Shown piece by piece: positions 8,465 to 17,360 of a stretch of 64,000 bases of DNA. Both the position numbers and the translations under genes were made by a program. This DNA comes from Brevibacillus migulae (GTDB lineage: Bacteria > Bacillota > Bacilli > Brevibacillales > Brevibacillaceae): positions 21,757 through 85,756 of the forward strand of contig NZ_SDKD01000018.1 in NCBI RefSeq assembly GCF_004521915.1. The letters run 5' to 3'. Under the pieces are notes generated by a model. The model was not told the DNA's origin. It searched no databases and saw nothing but the letters and a program-made list of their open reading frames with translations. Every line of letters starts with the position of its first letter. Position 1 is the stretch's first letter.

Positions 8465-10225
8465 CTATTTGGCTGAAAAGAAAAGCGTAAAGGTCGTTCC
8501 CTTTCCTTCTTGGCTCTCCACTTTGATATGACCCTGAAGATTATCAACGAGATGCTTTACAATGGCGAGGCCAAGACCTGTCCCCCCCGAATCTCTGGTG
8601 CGCGCTTTATCCACACGATAGAATCGCTCAAAAATACGTCCCAGATCCTTTTCAGGAATGCCGATCCCCGTATCCGACACACGGATGGTCGTCCCCGCCT
8701 GATCCTGACTGATCTCCATTGCGATCTTGCCTCCCTCGGGTGTATAGGCAATGGCGTTGCTCACGAGATTCAGCAGGATCTGATGGAGGCTGTCGCGGTC
8801 CGTCACCATCCACATATCAGCCGCCTCATCAAAAAGGATCGTCAGCTGTTTTTTGGATGCCTGCTCTTGCACGAGTGCAATCAAATCCGCAATCAACGTG
8901 TTCACATGCAGATGTTCCAGCGTCAACGGGATCTTCTTCATCTCAATTCTGGACAGATCCAGCGTATCTCTGATCATCCGATTCAACCGTTCGCTTTCAT
9001 CATAGATGATTTGCAGGAAATTGCGACAGATCTCCTCATCATGCATGGCTCCATCCAGCAGCGTCTCGGTAAAGCCTTTGATCGAGGTGATCGGCGTACG
9101 CAGCTCGTGGGACACATTGGCCACGAAGTTGCTCCGCAGCTTTTCCAGACGGCGTATCTCCGTGATATCGTGCAATACCGCCACCACCCCTTTCGCTTCC
9201 CCTTTATAGTTGATATAAGGAGCAAAGCTCACGTCCAAAATACGCTCCTGCGGGTAGTAAATATGCACTTCTTCCCGAAATTTTTCCCCCAAATCGATGC
9301 ATCGATCAATATATTGACTAAGACCAAAGCTTTTTCCCGCCTCAATATGCAGCTTCCCGATCAGCTCCGCATGCGAGGTGCCGAGCAGCTTTTCCACCGC
9401 AGGATTTACCAGCATGATTCGCCGATTCTCCGAGACAAAAATCACACCGCTGGTCATATTGGTCAAAACGCCTGTCAAACGCTGCTGATTTTCCGAGATC
9501 TCATACATCTGCTGCTCCAGGCTGGAAGCCATGAAATTGATCGCACCCGCCAGCTGGCCGATTTCATCCTTCGCCCGCAGCTTGACCCGGCTTTCGAATT
9601 GACGCTGGGTAATCGCTTTGGCCACCCGTGTAATCTCCTCGATCGGTCTGCTGATATTGGATGAAATCTTGGAGACGACAAGGGAACCTACCACGAGTGT
9701 AATGAACAAGCCTGTCAACAAGCTGTACCACATACGGTGAATGGTAGTAGAGATTTCCTCCATGGACATCGAGGAACGGACAGAGCCAATCACTTCTCCG
9801 TGATACGACACGGGTACTGCCACATACAGCATGTCAAAGCCTAATGTATGACTGTATCGCCTCGAGCTGCCCATTTCTCCTTGCAATGCCGCTGCAAACT
9901 CTGGGCGATGGGCATGATTTTCCATGCCATCCGGATTGGATTCCGAATCATAGCGGACACTCCCATCCTGATCGATTATCGTCACCCGAACATCATCCGC
10001 AGGGGAAAACTGCCGCAGTTTCTGTGCGAGTTGGGCTTTATCCATGAGGACACGGTTATCATTGATCGTCTCCGCAATAAAGCGGGACTCTCTCCATAGC
10101 AGCTCCTGCAATGTTTCCAAATAGGAGCGTTCCAATACTTTGGCAAAAAAGACTCCCATCAAGACCATCACAAGCGAAATCAGACCGAGAATGGTCAAAG
10201 TAAGTTTAAAACGAAAACGGGTCAC
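8465..10225 (-). CDS. phoR: phosphate sensor histidine kinase PhoR
   Basis: Membrane kinase of the Pho regulon. Domains in order: TM1 (about 8-30), an extracytoplasmic sensor (31-165), TM2 (about 168-188), HAMP (about 189-240), PAS (about 245-350), HisKA with phospho-accepting His373 in VANVSHELRTP, and HATPase with DTGIGIPEKDLGRIFERFYR and GGTGLGLAIVK. The length (586) and layout match Bacillus PhoR. It is 33 bases downstream of phoP and followed by a terminator, so phoP-phoR form a bicistron. Confidence 0.94.
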   Translation of the reverse strand: MTRFRFKLTLTILGLISLVMVLMGVFFAKVLERSYLETLQELLWRESRFIAETINDNRVLMDKAQLAQKLRQFSPADDVRVTIIDQDGSVRYDSESNPDGMENHAHRPEFAAALQGEMGSSRRYSHTLGFDMLYVAVPVSYHGEVIGSVRSSMSMEEISTTIHRMWYSLLTGLFITLVVGSLVVSKISSNISRPIEEITRVAKAITQRQFESRVKLRAKDEIGQLAGAINFMASSLEQQMYEISENQQRLTGVLTNMTSGVIFVSENRRIMLVNPAVEKLLGTSHAELIGKLHIEAGKSFGLSQYIDRCIDLGEKFREEVHIYYPQERILDVSFAPYINYKGEAKGVVAVLHDITEIRRLEKLRSNFVANVSHELRTPITSIKGFTETLLDGAMHDEEICRNFLQIIYDESERLNRMIRDTLDLSRIEMKKIPLTLEHLHVNTLIADLIALVQEQASKKQLTILFDEAADMWMVTDRDSLHQILLNLVSNAIAYTPEGGKIAMEISQDQAGTTIRVSDTGIGIPEKDLGRIFERFYRVDKARTRDSGGTGLGLAIVKHLVDNLQGHIKVESQEGKGTTFTLFFSAK

Positions 10226-10258
10226 GAAACCACCACCATCATGCTGCTTATCATGAAT

Positions 10259-10954
10259 CTATCCTTCGAGCTTGTAGCCAAGTCCGCGAACGGTTTTGAT
10301 GTAGCGCGGATTTTTCGTATCTTCTTCCAGCTTTTCGCGCAGGTGGCTGACATGGACGTCTACGATACGGGAATCCCCGATGAAGTCATAATTCCAGACT
10401 GCGTTTAACAGCTGATCGCGTGTCAGAACCCGTCCTTGATGAGAGGCCAAATGATGGAGAAGCTCAAATTCCTTCGGTGTCAGCTCCACTTTTCGATCGG
10501 CCCGGTATACCTCATACTTCTCCGGATACAAGCGGATATCACCGAACTGCAGCACGACATCCTCCTGCCCACTCGCCGGTTCCAAGACCGTTTGCGTCCT
10601 GCGCAGGATTGCCTTGACCCGGGCCAACACCTCCCGTGGGCTGAAAGGTTTTGTCAGGTAATCATCAGCACCAAGCTCGAGGCCCAATATTTTGTCCAGC
10701 TCATCATCTTTTGCCGTTAAAATCAAGATCGGCGTATTGTTTCTCTCCTGCCGCAATGTCTTGCAGACGTCCATCCCGTCCATTTTGGGCAACATCAGAT
10801 CCAAAATGATAAAATCAGGCTGTTCGGCACGGGCTACTTCCAATGCTTGTTTTCCGTCAAAAGCGGTAACCACCTCGTAGCCCGCCTTTTCCAGATTGAA
10901 CTGCAGCAGCTTCGCAATTGATACTTCGTCGTCGACAACCAAAATTTTTGTCAC
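10259..10954 (-). CDS. phoP: phosphate response regulator PhoP
   Basis: OmpR-family response regulator. The receiver domain (about 1-118) has the acidic pair VDDE, the phospho-accepting aspartate in FIILDLMLPKMDG, and conserved TAKD and LTKPF. The C-terminal winged helix includes FELLHHLASHQGRVLTR and VHVSHLREKLE. The frame can open at ATG 10972, but the GGGGGG at the start of that reading frame works better as a ribosome site for GTG at 10954, giving the usual MTKILVVDDE start. It is followed by phoR. Confidence 0.94.
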   Translation of the reverse strand: MTKILVVDDEVSIAKLLQFNLEKAGYEVVTAFDGKQALEVARAEQPDFIILDLMLPKMDGMDVCKTLRQERNNTPILILTAKDDELDKILGLELGADDYLTKPFSPREVLARVKAILRRTQTVLEPASGQEDVVLQFGDIRLYPEKYEVYRADRKVELTPKEFELLHHLASHQGRVLTRDQLLNAVWNYDFIGDSRIVDVHVSHLREKLEEDTKNPRYIKTVRGLGYKLEG

Positions 10955-10989
10955 GTCTGTTGAACCCCCCATTTAAGTAACTGCAACTT

Positions 10990-11005
10990 CTTAAACTCCC
11001 CTTAA
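10990..11005 (-). promoter_or_regulatory. possible Pho-box-like direct repeats upstream of phoP
   Basis: CTTAA occurs at 10990-10994 and again at 11001-11005, exactly 11 bases apart, so the minus strand reads two TTAAG units one helical turn apart. Bacillus PhoP binds direct TTAACA-like hexamers with this period, but these repeats deviate from the consensus. Autoregulation is a weak inference. Confidence 0.3.
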
Positions 11006-11079
11006 CTTTCAGTCTGCCAAAAGCATGTTCATGAAACAAGTTATTTTTCTGTAAAGATGGGGGAGGGGTGTGGGCGGGC

Positions 11080-11296
11080 TGTTGTGGGGGGAAGTGAGTT
11101 CCCCACTCTTCGCTAAAGGTCTGCGTCCCGCGAGGGAGAGGGACTGTCCGCTCCGTATCAATCTCGCGGGAAGGGCAAAAGTGGTGTCGCATTGTCGCGG
11201 ATTCAGGTTGCCCTTCTTTTTCCGCGAGATTGATACTCCGCTAAGATGGACTTCGACAAGTCGCTTAGAATGGGAAACTCACTTCCAGTTACAACA
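11080..11296. repeat. long imperfect palindrome, family copy B
   Basis: About 217 bp between phoP and mdh that folds end to end. TGTTGTGGGGGGAAGTGAGT at the left end pairs imperfectly with the right end, where ACTCACTTCC is followed by TTACAACA. Further in, GTATCAATCTCGCGG pairs with CCGCGAGATTGATAC (around 11222-11236), and GGGCAA with TTGCCC. The core CTGTCCGCTCCG (11144-11155) is shared with copy D. Together with a promoter-containing stretch next to phoP (10955-11079) and the mdh terminator it fills the roughly 420-base gap; I see no gene there. Confidence 0.75.
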
Positions 11297-11323
11297 TCCC
11301 TTTAAAGGATAATAAAAATACAT

Positions 11324-11358
11324 AAAAAAAACGTCCCGAGAAAACTCAGGACGTTTTT
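11324..11358. terminator. terminator of the citZ-icd-mdh operon
   Basis: ACGTCCCGAG (11331-11340) pairs with CTCAGGACGT (11345-11354) around AAAA, with one mismatch. The A run at 11324-11331 gives the U tract for leftward transcription, and a T run follows on the other side. Confidence 0.85.
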
Positions 11359-11372
11359 CTTACCCTATCAAT

Positions 11373-12314
11373 CTATTGAGCCAAAACTTTCATGACGTTG
11401 CGAACGGATTCAGCAGACTTGTCGAGTGCCGCTTTCTCTTCCGCAGTCAGCTCCAGCTCATATACTTTCTCGATACCAGCGCCTCCGAGGAGGGTTGGTA
11501 CGCCGAGGTACAGATCGCTGTAGCCGTATTCTCCTTCCAGGTAAGCGATGGAAGGGAGAATGCGTTTTTTGTCTTTCAGGATCGCTTCTGCCATTTGCAC
11601 CAAGGATGCAGCAGGTGCGTAGTAAGCGGAACCGTTGCCCAACAGGTTTACGATTTCGCCGCCGCCTTTGCGGGTACGCTCCACGATTGCTTCCAGACGA
11701 TCTTTTGGAATGAGTGTTTCAAGCGGAATACCGCCCGCGTAGGAATAACGAACGAGTGGAACCATGTCGTCACCGTGACCGCCCAATACAAAGCCGGTCA
11801 CGTCTTCTACGGAGACATTCAGCTCTTGTGCTACGAATGTACGGAAACGGGCTGTATCCAATACGCCGGACTGACCGATTACGCGTTCTTTCGGGAAGCC
11901 GGACGTTTTGAAGAAGGTGTAGGTCATCGCATCTACCGGGTTGGAGAGTACGATCACCACCGAATTGGGTGCGTAGGTTTTCACTTGTTCGGCTACGGAA
12001 CGCATGATGCCTGCATTGGTGTTCACGAGGTCATCGCGGGACATGCCAGGCTTGCGAGCGATCCCTGCAGTGATGATGACCATATCGGCATCTTTGATCT
12101 CTGCATAGTCAGCCGTACCGGTGATGTTGGAATCAAATCCGAGCACTGGAGAAGATTCCATCATGTCCAACGCTTTTCCTTTTGTCGGGTTTTCCAACTG
12201 AGGAATGTCAACGAGAACGACGTCGCCCAATTCTTTTTGCGCCAAGATGAATGCTGTTGTTGCACCTGTGAAGCCAGAACCAATAACTGCAATTTTTTTA
12301 CGCGTATGTGCCAT
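11373..12314 (-). CDS. mdh: malate dehydrogenase
   Basis: Oxidises malate to oxaloacetate with NAD+, the last step of the TCA cycle. The 313-residue protein is of the LDH-like bacterial type: nucleotide-binding GSGFTGATTAFIL near the N-terminus, and IARKPGMSRDDLVNTN carrying the substrate-binding arginines that mark malate rather than lactate specificity. Catalytic Asp/His lie in LDTARFRTFV and GGHGDDMVPL. It is last in the citZ-icd-mdh operon, 24 bases after icd, as in Bacillus subtilis, and followed by a strong terminator. Confidence 0.96.
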   Translation of the reverse strand: MAHTRKKIAVIGSGFTGATTAFILAQKELGDVVLVDIPQLENPTKGKALDMMESSPVLGFDSNITGTADYAEIKDADMVIITAGIARKPGMSRDDLVNTNAGIMRSVAEQVKTYAPNSVVIVLSNPVDAMTYTFFKTSGFPKERVIGQSGVLDTARFRTFVAQELNVSVEDVTGFVLGGHGDDMVPLVRYSYAGGIPLETLIPKDRLEAIVERTRKGGGEIVNLLGNGSAYYAPAASLVQMAEAILKDKKRILPSIAYLEGEYGYSDLYLGVPTLLGGAGIEKVYELELTAEEKAALDKSAESVRNVMKVLAQ

Positions 12315-12338
12315 TATTAGGTCCCCTTCCGTTTGGAA

Positions 12339-13622
12339 TTACAGGTTTTTAATCAATTCGTCAGCAAACTCGGAGCATTTCAGTTCAGTAGCACCTTCCA
12401 TCAGACGAGCGAAGTCATACGTTACTCGTTTGGAGGAGATGGTTTTTTCCATCGAAGCGATCAGCATGTCAGCTGCTTCGTTCCAGCCAAGGTGGCGGAG
12501 CATCATTTCACCGGACAGGATCACGGAAGATGGGTTCACTTTATCCAGACCAGCGTATTTTGGTGCAGTACCGTGAGTTGCTTCGAAGATCGCATGGCCA
12601 GTCAGGTAGTTGATGTTTGCACCAGGTGCGATACCGATACCGCCTACTTGGGCAGCCAGTGCGTCGGATACATAGTCACCGTTGAGGTTCAGGGTTGCTA
12701 CTACATCGTATTCAGCTGGACGAGTCAGGATTTGTTGCAGGAACGCGTCAGCGATTACGTCTTTCACGATCAGCTTGCCAGCTGCTTCCGCTTCTTTTTG
12801 CGCTTTGTCAGCGTCGCCGCCTTCAGCCTTGATGCGATCGTATTGTGCCCATGTGAACACTTTATCGCCGTATTCACGCTCGGCTACTTCATAACCCCAG
12901 TTTTTGAACGCGCCTTCGGTAAATTTCATGATGTTGCCTTTGTGTACCAAAGTAACGGATTTGCGGTTGTTAGCCAGCGCGTAGTTGATCGCTGCGCGAA
13001 CCAGACGCTCTGTACCGTCTTTGGAAACAGGCTTGATCCCGATACCAGAAGTTTCTGGGAAACGGATTTTCTTCACGCCCATTTCTTTTTGCAGGAACTC
13101 GATTACTTTTTTCACTTCTGGAGTTCCTTCTGCCCACTCCACACCCGCATAGATGTCTTCAGTGTTTTCACGGAAGATCACCATGTCAGTCAGCTCAGGA
13201 TGTTTGACAGGGGATGGCACGCCGTCGAAATATTGTACAGGACGTACGCATGCATACAGATCCAGCTCTTGGCGCAGCGCCACGTTGATGGAACGGATAC
13301 CGCCGCCTACAGGAGTAGTCAAAGGACCTTTGATCGCGATCAGGTATTCGCGAACAGCAGTCAAAGTGTCTTCTGGGAGCCATTCGTTGAATTGGTTGAA
13401 CGCTTTTTCACCAGCGAACACTTCGAACCAAGCGATTTTTTTCTCGCCTTTGTATGCTTTTTCTACGACCGCGTCCAATACGCGAACTGAAGCATTCCAG
13501 ATGTCAGGACCGGTACCGTCGCCCTCGATAAACGGAATGATTGGATTGTTAGGTACAACCAGTTTGCCATTTTGAACCGTGATTTTTTCACCATGAGTAG
13601 GCTTGGACAAGGTTTTGAACAC
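12339..13622 (-). CDS. icd: isocitrate dehydrogenase (NADP+)
   Basis: Converts isocitrate to 2-oxoglutarate and CO2. It carries IPFIEGDGTGPDIW, the substrate loop GGIRSINVALRQELDLYACVR with the regulatory-site serine, and GDYVSDALAAQVGG with metal-binding aspartates. The frame is open to 13637, but GGAGGG just upstream of GTG 13622 marks the likely start (427 aa). It sits between citZ and mdh in the TCA operon. Confidence 0.95.
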   Translation of the reverse strand: MFKTLSKPTHGEKITVQNGKLVVPNNPIIPFIEGDGTGPDIWNASVRVLDAVVEKAYKGEKKIAWFEVFAGEKAFNQFNEWLPEDTLTAVREYLIAIKGPLTTPVGGGIRSINVALRQELDLYACVRPVQYFDGVPSPVKHPELTDMVIFRENTEDIYAGVEWAEGTPEVKKVIEFLQKEMGVKKIRFPETSGIGIKPVSKDGTERLVRAAINYALANNRKSVTLVHKGNIMKFTEGAFKNWGYEVAEREYGDKVFTWAQYDRIKAEGGDADKAQKEAEAAGKLIVKDVIADAFLQQILTRPAEYDVVATLNLNGDYVSDALAAQVGGIGIAPGANINYLTGHAIFEATHGTAPKYAGLDKVNPSSVILSGEMMLRHLGWNEAADMLIASMEKTISSKRVTYDFARLMEGATELKCSEFADELIKNL

Positions 13623-13696
13623 GAGTAATCCCTCCACAGCATCTATGAATTGTATATAGGTAAAGATTGGAAAACCATTTACACAGACAGACGAGA

Positions 13697-13717
13697 ACTA
13701 CCACAACCTGTGGTAGT
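13697..13717 (-). other. perfect 9-bp hairpin between citZ and icd
   Basis: ACTACCACA (13697-13705) and TGTGGTAGT (13709-13717) pair perfectly with a 3-base loop. No U tract follows in the direction of transcription, so it is more likely an mRNA-processing or stability element, or a partial attenuator, than a full terminator. Confidence 0.6.
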
Positions 13718-13732
13718 CCTTGCATGTCATCC

Positions 13733-14845
13733 TTAGCGTTGGTCGATTGGCACGTAGTGTTGGTTCACCGGACCGGTGTAATCAGCACGAGGGCGAATCA
13801 GACGGTTGTTGGTGTATTGTTCCATGATATGCGCTGTCCATCCAGACATGCGGCTGATCGCAAAGATCGGAGTGAACAGATCCGTTTCCAGGCCAAGGGA
13901 AATGTAGACAGAAGCAGAATAGAAATCTACGTTTGGTTTCAAGCCTTTTTCGCCTGTCACCATCTCTTCCACTTTCTCGGACATTTGATACAGTTCAGGA
14001 CGTCCGATTTGGGCAGTCAGTTTTTCCGACATTTGACGCAGCCATTTTGCGCGTGGATCACCGTCTTTGTATACACGGTGACCGAAGCCCATGATTTTAT
14101 CTTTGTTATCCAGCTTTTGGCGGATATAAGATTCGACATTGGCAACAGAGCCGATCTCTTGAAGCATATTGGCAACGGCTTCATTTGCGCCACCATGCAG
14201 AGGCCCTTTGAGTGTGCCGATCGCAGAAACAATACCGGAGTAAATGTCGGTCAGTGTTGCCACAGTCACACGGGCTGCGAAGGTAGAAGCGTTAAACTCA
14301 TGGTCAGCATGCAGGATCAGAGCTACGTCAAACGCCTTCACAGCTGTGTCAGATGGCTCGTTTCCTGTAAGCATATACAAAAAGTTTTTCGCGAGGCTGT
14401 ATGAAGGATTCGGCGCGACTGGTTCCAGTCCCTTACGAATTCGGTCAAATGCAGCGATGATGGTTGGCGTTTGCGCCATCAAGCGAATGGATTTGCGGTA
14501 GTTCGCTTCCGGATCCATCACTTGTGCTTCCGCATCGTACAAAGCCAATGTGGAAACCGCTGTGCGCAATGCTGCCATCGAATTCACACCCTGCGGATAT
14601 GTACGGATGCTGTCAATTACCTCTTTTGGTACAGTGGCGTTTTCGCCCAGCTGCTTTTGAAGCTCAGTCAGTTGGTCGCGCTTTGGCAATACACCGTGCC
14701 AGAGGAGATAGACTACTTCTTCAAAGGTCGCGTGTTCAGCCAGTTCATCAATGTTGATACCACCGTAGCACAAAACACCGTCGACAATCGAACAGATGGC
14801 TGACTGGGCTGCAACAACGCCTTCCAATCCACGAGTAGCTGTCAT
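13733..14845 (-). CDS. citZ: citrate synthase
   Basis: Condenses oxaloacetate with acetyl-CoA. The 370-residue single-domain bacterial form has the active-site histidines in LHADHEFNAST and GPLHGGANEAV, the third catalytic region GFGHRVYKDGDPRA and the catalytic aspartate in NVDFYSASVY. AAAGGAGAG sits at good spacing from ATG 14845. It is the first gene of citZ-icd-mdh and is preceded by a leader of about 235 bases. Confidence 0.96.
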   Translation of the reverse strand: MTATRGLEGVVAAQSAICSIVDGVLCYGGINIDELAEHATFEEVVYLLWHGVLPKRDQLTELQKQLGENATVPKEVIDSIRTYPQGVNSMAALRTAVSTLALYDAEAQVMDPEANYRKSIRLMAQTPTIIAAFDRIRKGLEPVAPNPSYSLAKNFLYMLTGNEPSDTAVKAFDVALILHADHEFNASTFAARVTVATLTDIYSGIVSAIGTLKGPLHGGANEAVANMLQEIGSVANVESYIRQKLDNKDKIMGFGHRVYKDGDPRAKWLRQMSEKLTAQIGRPELYQMSEKVEEMVTGEKGLKPNVDFYSASVYISLGLETDLFTPIFAISRMSGWTAHIMEQYTNNRLIRPRADYTGPVNQHYVPIDQR

Positions 14846-15264
14846 GTAACTCTCTCCTTTTAAGCGTATTATTTCTCTCTATTGAATGATTCAGGCACTT
14901 CCTTCTTACCGCCATTCCCGCATGATCATTATCTCGAAAAGGCACCTATCGTTCATCGTTGTCTGTAGGGGATGAAAGCGTAAGACGCCTTTTCAATACA
15001 AAGAAAAAAGGAAAGAGGAGGCTGATTCTAGGTTGTCTCCACTTCTACATGGCAATACTAAGAAAGTAAACCCTAATTCGACAATCATTATAAAAGATTA
15101 TTACAGTTTTGTGAATGATAAATATCTCAGAAGTATTCACATTCCTTACCCAGACTGGCCTAAACGGTCGGGAAACTTGCTCATAACGAACGAATTACGG
15201 CATAATAGGTAAGGAGCGGAAAAACTTAGAAATTGCCCGCACGCAAGAAAGGGAGGGCTTGCTT
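14846..15264. other. intergenic region between divergent citZ and ytvI
   Basis: About 420 bases without a gene. It holds a good sigma-A promoter for citZ (next entry) and a long citZ leader. In the leader, ATGAAAGCGTAAGAC (14972-14986) resembles the left part of a CcpA cre site; CcpA control of citZ is known in B. subtilis, but this match is partial. For ytvI, TTGCTC (15177-15182) and CATAAT (15201-15206) with an 18-base spacer are a weak promoter candidate. Confidence 0.5.
15087..15115 (-). promoter_or_regulatory. promoter of citZ-icd-mdh
   Basis: Minus strand -35 TTCACA (15115-15110) and a consensus -10 TATAAT (15092-15087) separated by 17 bases. An ATAA-N4-TTAT dyad overlaps the -10 region. 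It resembles, but does not match, the ATAA-N7-TTAT site of the citrate-responsive regulator CcpC. Confidence 0.65.
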
Positions 15265-16413
15265 TTGTCAGAGGATCGGTGGATCACCCGCCATTTTCAG
15301 ATTGTTCGCTTTTTATGGGTGTGTATTTTGTTATACATAAGCTATCGTATTTTTCTTTTTGCAACACCATTACTTTACCCATTTTTTATCTCACTAGTCA
15401 TAGCCATGATGATTAACAGACCGGTTACCTATTTGCATCGGAAAACGAAGATGCCACGCTGGCTGGCCGTCATACTCATGCTTCTCCTGCTGCTGTCGAT
15501 CGTAGGCGGCGTGATCACCCTCGCGATCACGGAGACGGTTACCGAAATCGGTCATTTAGCCGAAATCCTCCCCCATTATACAAATGAGTTTGCCGACTAC
15601 CTGGAGAAAACCATTTCCCAGGACTTTTTGATCGGAATTTATAACCAGTTTACGTTTTTGTGGGAGCAGCTGGATGAGCCCTCACAGGAAACAATTCGTA
15701 CCAATGTACAAAATGCCATCAAGGCCGTCACCGATACCGCAAAAAATCTGGGCCTGGGCTTCCTGAACGGCTTGAAAAACGTCCTGCTGTCTCTGCCCAA
15801 TATGGCAACGGTCTTGGTCATCTCGCTGCTCGGCGCCTTCTTCATCAGCAAGGATTTCTTCCTGTGGGAAGGGCGCTTTCGCCGGTTGCTGCCGCGCGGC
15901 TTAAACAGCCGAGTCGATCAGATCGTCATCGACCTGCGCAATGCGCTCTTCGGCTTTCTGCGTGCGCAGCTTACCTTGATCTCGCTGACGGCCGCTCTTG
16001 TCATCATCGGTCTTCTGATCATGCGCGTGGATTACGCGATCACGATCGGCTTGATCACCGGGCTTGTCGATCTGCTCCCTTATCTGGGGACAGGCACGAT
16101 CTTTGTCCCATGGATTATCTATGCATTCTTCAAAGGGAACTATACGCTGGTGATCGGTTTGTCCATCTTGTATGGAATCGTCGTCATCTTCCGCCAGATC
16201 ATTGAGCCAAAAGTGGTGGCGGAAAACGTCGGGCTCGATCCGCTAATGACGCTTGTCGCTTTATTCATCGGTTTGCAGCTGTTCGGCTTCCTTGGATTGA
16301 TCGCCGGTCCAGTCAGCCTGGTCGTGATCAATGCCTTGATCAAAGCGAACATTTTTGAGGACATCTGGAACTATATCAAAGGTCCTTCCTCTACCGACGG
16401 AAAAGCAGGTTGA
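15265..16413 (+). CDS. ytvI: AI-2E transporter/PerM-family membrane protein (YtvI)
   Basis: Integral membrane protein with about seven or eight helices: a pair near the N-terminus (20-75), a central soluble domain (85-170), then clustered C-terminal helices with the conserved glycine-rich GLITGLVDLLPYLGTGTIFVPW segment. Its position beside fxsA and citZ matches B. subtilis ytvI, annotated as a sporulation membrane protein. TTG at 15265 has AAAGGGAGG at correct spacing; TTG at 15259 would be too close. Its last 23 bases overlap the convergent fxsA gene. The transported substrate is unknown. Confidence 0.88.
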   Translation: MSEDRWITRHFQIVRFLWVCILLYISYRIFLFATPLLYPFFISLVIAMMINRPVTYLHRKTKMPRWLAVILMLLLLLSIVGGVITLAITETVTEIGHLAEILPHYTNEFADYLEKTISQDFLIGIYNQFTFLWEQLDEPSQETIRTNVQNAIKAVTDTAKNLGLGFLNGLKNVLLSLPNMATVLVISLLGAFFISKDFFLWEGRFRRLLPRGLNSRVDQIVIDLRNALFGFLRAQLTLISLTAALVIIGLLIMRVDYAITIGLITGLVDLLPYLGTGTIFVPWIIYAFFKGNYTLVIGLSILYGIVVIFRQIIEPKVVAENVGLDPLMTLVALFIGLQLFGFLGLIAGPVSLVVINALIKANIFEDIWNYIKGPSSTDGKAG

Positions 16414-16786
16414 TTTTCCCGGTTGAAATCAAACGCCACAGCCATTTTTTCAATAGATGGGCAAGAATCAACCGCGTATAAGGCAACAGCATCAACAGTC
16501 CGAGGACATCGCTTAAAAAACCAGGCGTGAGTAGCAGCACACTGCCGACGAGAACCAGAGCACCTTCCAGGATGGTTAGCGTCGGCATTTCTCCGCGGGA
16601 CAGCTGGAGCTGCAGCGTGCGCATCACCTGCAGCCCTTGTTTTTTCGCCAGCCATGCGCCGATCATGCCGGTTGCAATGATCAACAGCACCGTAGGCCAG
16701 CCGCCGATCACCTTTCCTACCGCGATAATCCCCCATAGTTCAAGCGCCGGAACCACAATAAACAAGATCAGCAAGATGCGAAACAT
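16391..16786 (-). CDS. fxsA: FxsA family membrane protein
   Basis: Small membrane protein (131 aa) with three or four hydrophobic segments: LLILFIVVPALELWGIIAVGKVIGG at the N-terminus, then LLIIATGMIGAWLAKKQG, and a C-terminal GALVLVGSVLLLTPGFLSDVLGLLML that is the FxsA hallmark. FxsA of E. coli was found through suppression of phage exclusion; its physiological role is unknown. It lies 36 bases downstream of a thioesterase gene and meets ytvI tail to tail with a 23-base overlap. Confidence 0.88.
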   Translation of the reverse strand: MFRILLILFIVVPALELWGIIAVGKVIGGWPTVLLIIATGMIGAWLAKKQGLQVMRTLQLQLSRGEMPTLTILEGALVLVGSVLLLTPGFLSDVLGLLMLLPYTRLILAHLLKKWLWRLISTGKINLLFRR

Positions 16787-16822
16787 CCAGCATCCCCCTT
16801 CCGTTTTTTGAGACCGCTTCGA

Positions 16823-17254
16823 TCAGCCTTTTCCATATGCGGCTTCCAGCCATGCATACAGCTCGGGAAGCGAGCGCGAGAGACGCACGGGCTTCAGTGA
16901 TTTGCTTGTAAACACGTGCTTCGTTTCCCCGGTAACCAGAAGCTCCTCATCATACGCACGCACAATCTCATAGGCAAACGTCAGCCGCACTGGCGTCAGC
17001 TCCCCAATGCGTGTCCGGACTTCGATCTCATCATCATAACGCGCAGGCTGCTTGTAAGATAGCGTGGCATCTGTAACAGGCAGCAAAAACCCCTGCTCCT
17101 CAAGCTGCCGATACGTCACCCCTGCGCCGCGCAAAAAATCGGTACGGCCTACCTCGAACCACGGCAAATAATTGGCATGATACACGATCCCCATCTGATC
17201 GGTTTCACTGTAGCGTACATGAAAGCGTGATGTGTGCACGGTATAACTGTTCAT
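16823..17254 (-). CDS. acyl-CoA thioesterase, YbgC/4-hydroxybenzoyl-CoA type
   Basis: Hot-dog-fold enzyme of 143 residues that would hydrolyse acyl-CoA or acyl-carrier thioesters. The helix motif RYSETDQMGIVYHANYLPWFEVGRTDFLR (about 15-43) includes the catalytic aspartate position of this family. Its upstream neighbour is pyk, separated by a terminator, and fxsA follows; an acyl-chain role cannot be inferred from context. Confidence 0.88.
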   Translation of the reverse strand: MNSYTVHTSRFHVRYSETDQMGIVYHANYLPWFEVGRTDFLRGAGVTYRQLEEQGFLLPVTDATLSYKQPARYDDEIEVRTRIGELTPVRLTFAYEIVRAYDEELLVTGETKHVFTSKSLKPVRLSRSLPELYAWLEAAYGKG

Positions 17255-17310
17255 TCATCCGGCTCCTTTCCTCTATCTTTTCCTATTTTACCCTAACTTT
17301 TGGGACAACG

Positions 17311-17340
17311 GGAAAAAGACGGAGTGATTGACTCCGCCTT
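17311..17340 (-). terminator. terminator after pyk
   Basis: CGGAGT and ACTCCG (17321-17336) form a hairpin around GATTG. Leftward transcription then reads CTTTTTCCCG. Confidence 0.75.
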
Positions 17341-17360
17341 CCCCCTTTACCGGTGCCAGC

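Noticed and set aside
13697..13717. citZ-icd hairpin considered as a terminator
   Set aside because: The stem is perfect but no U tract follows in the direction of transcription and the operon genes are normally co-transcribed.
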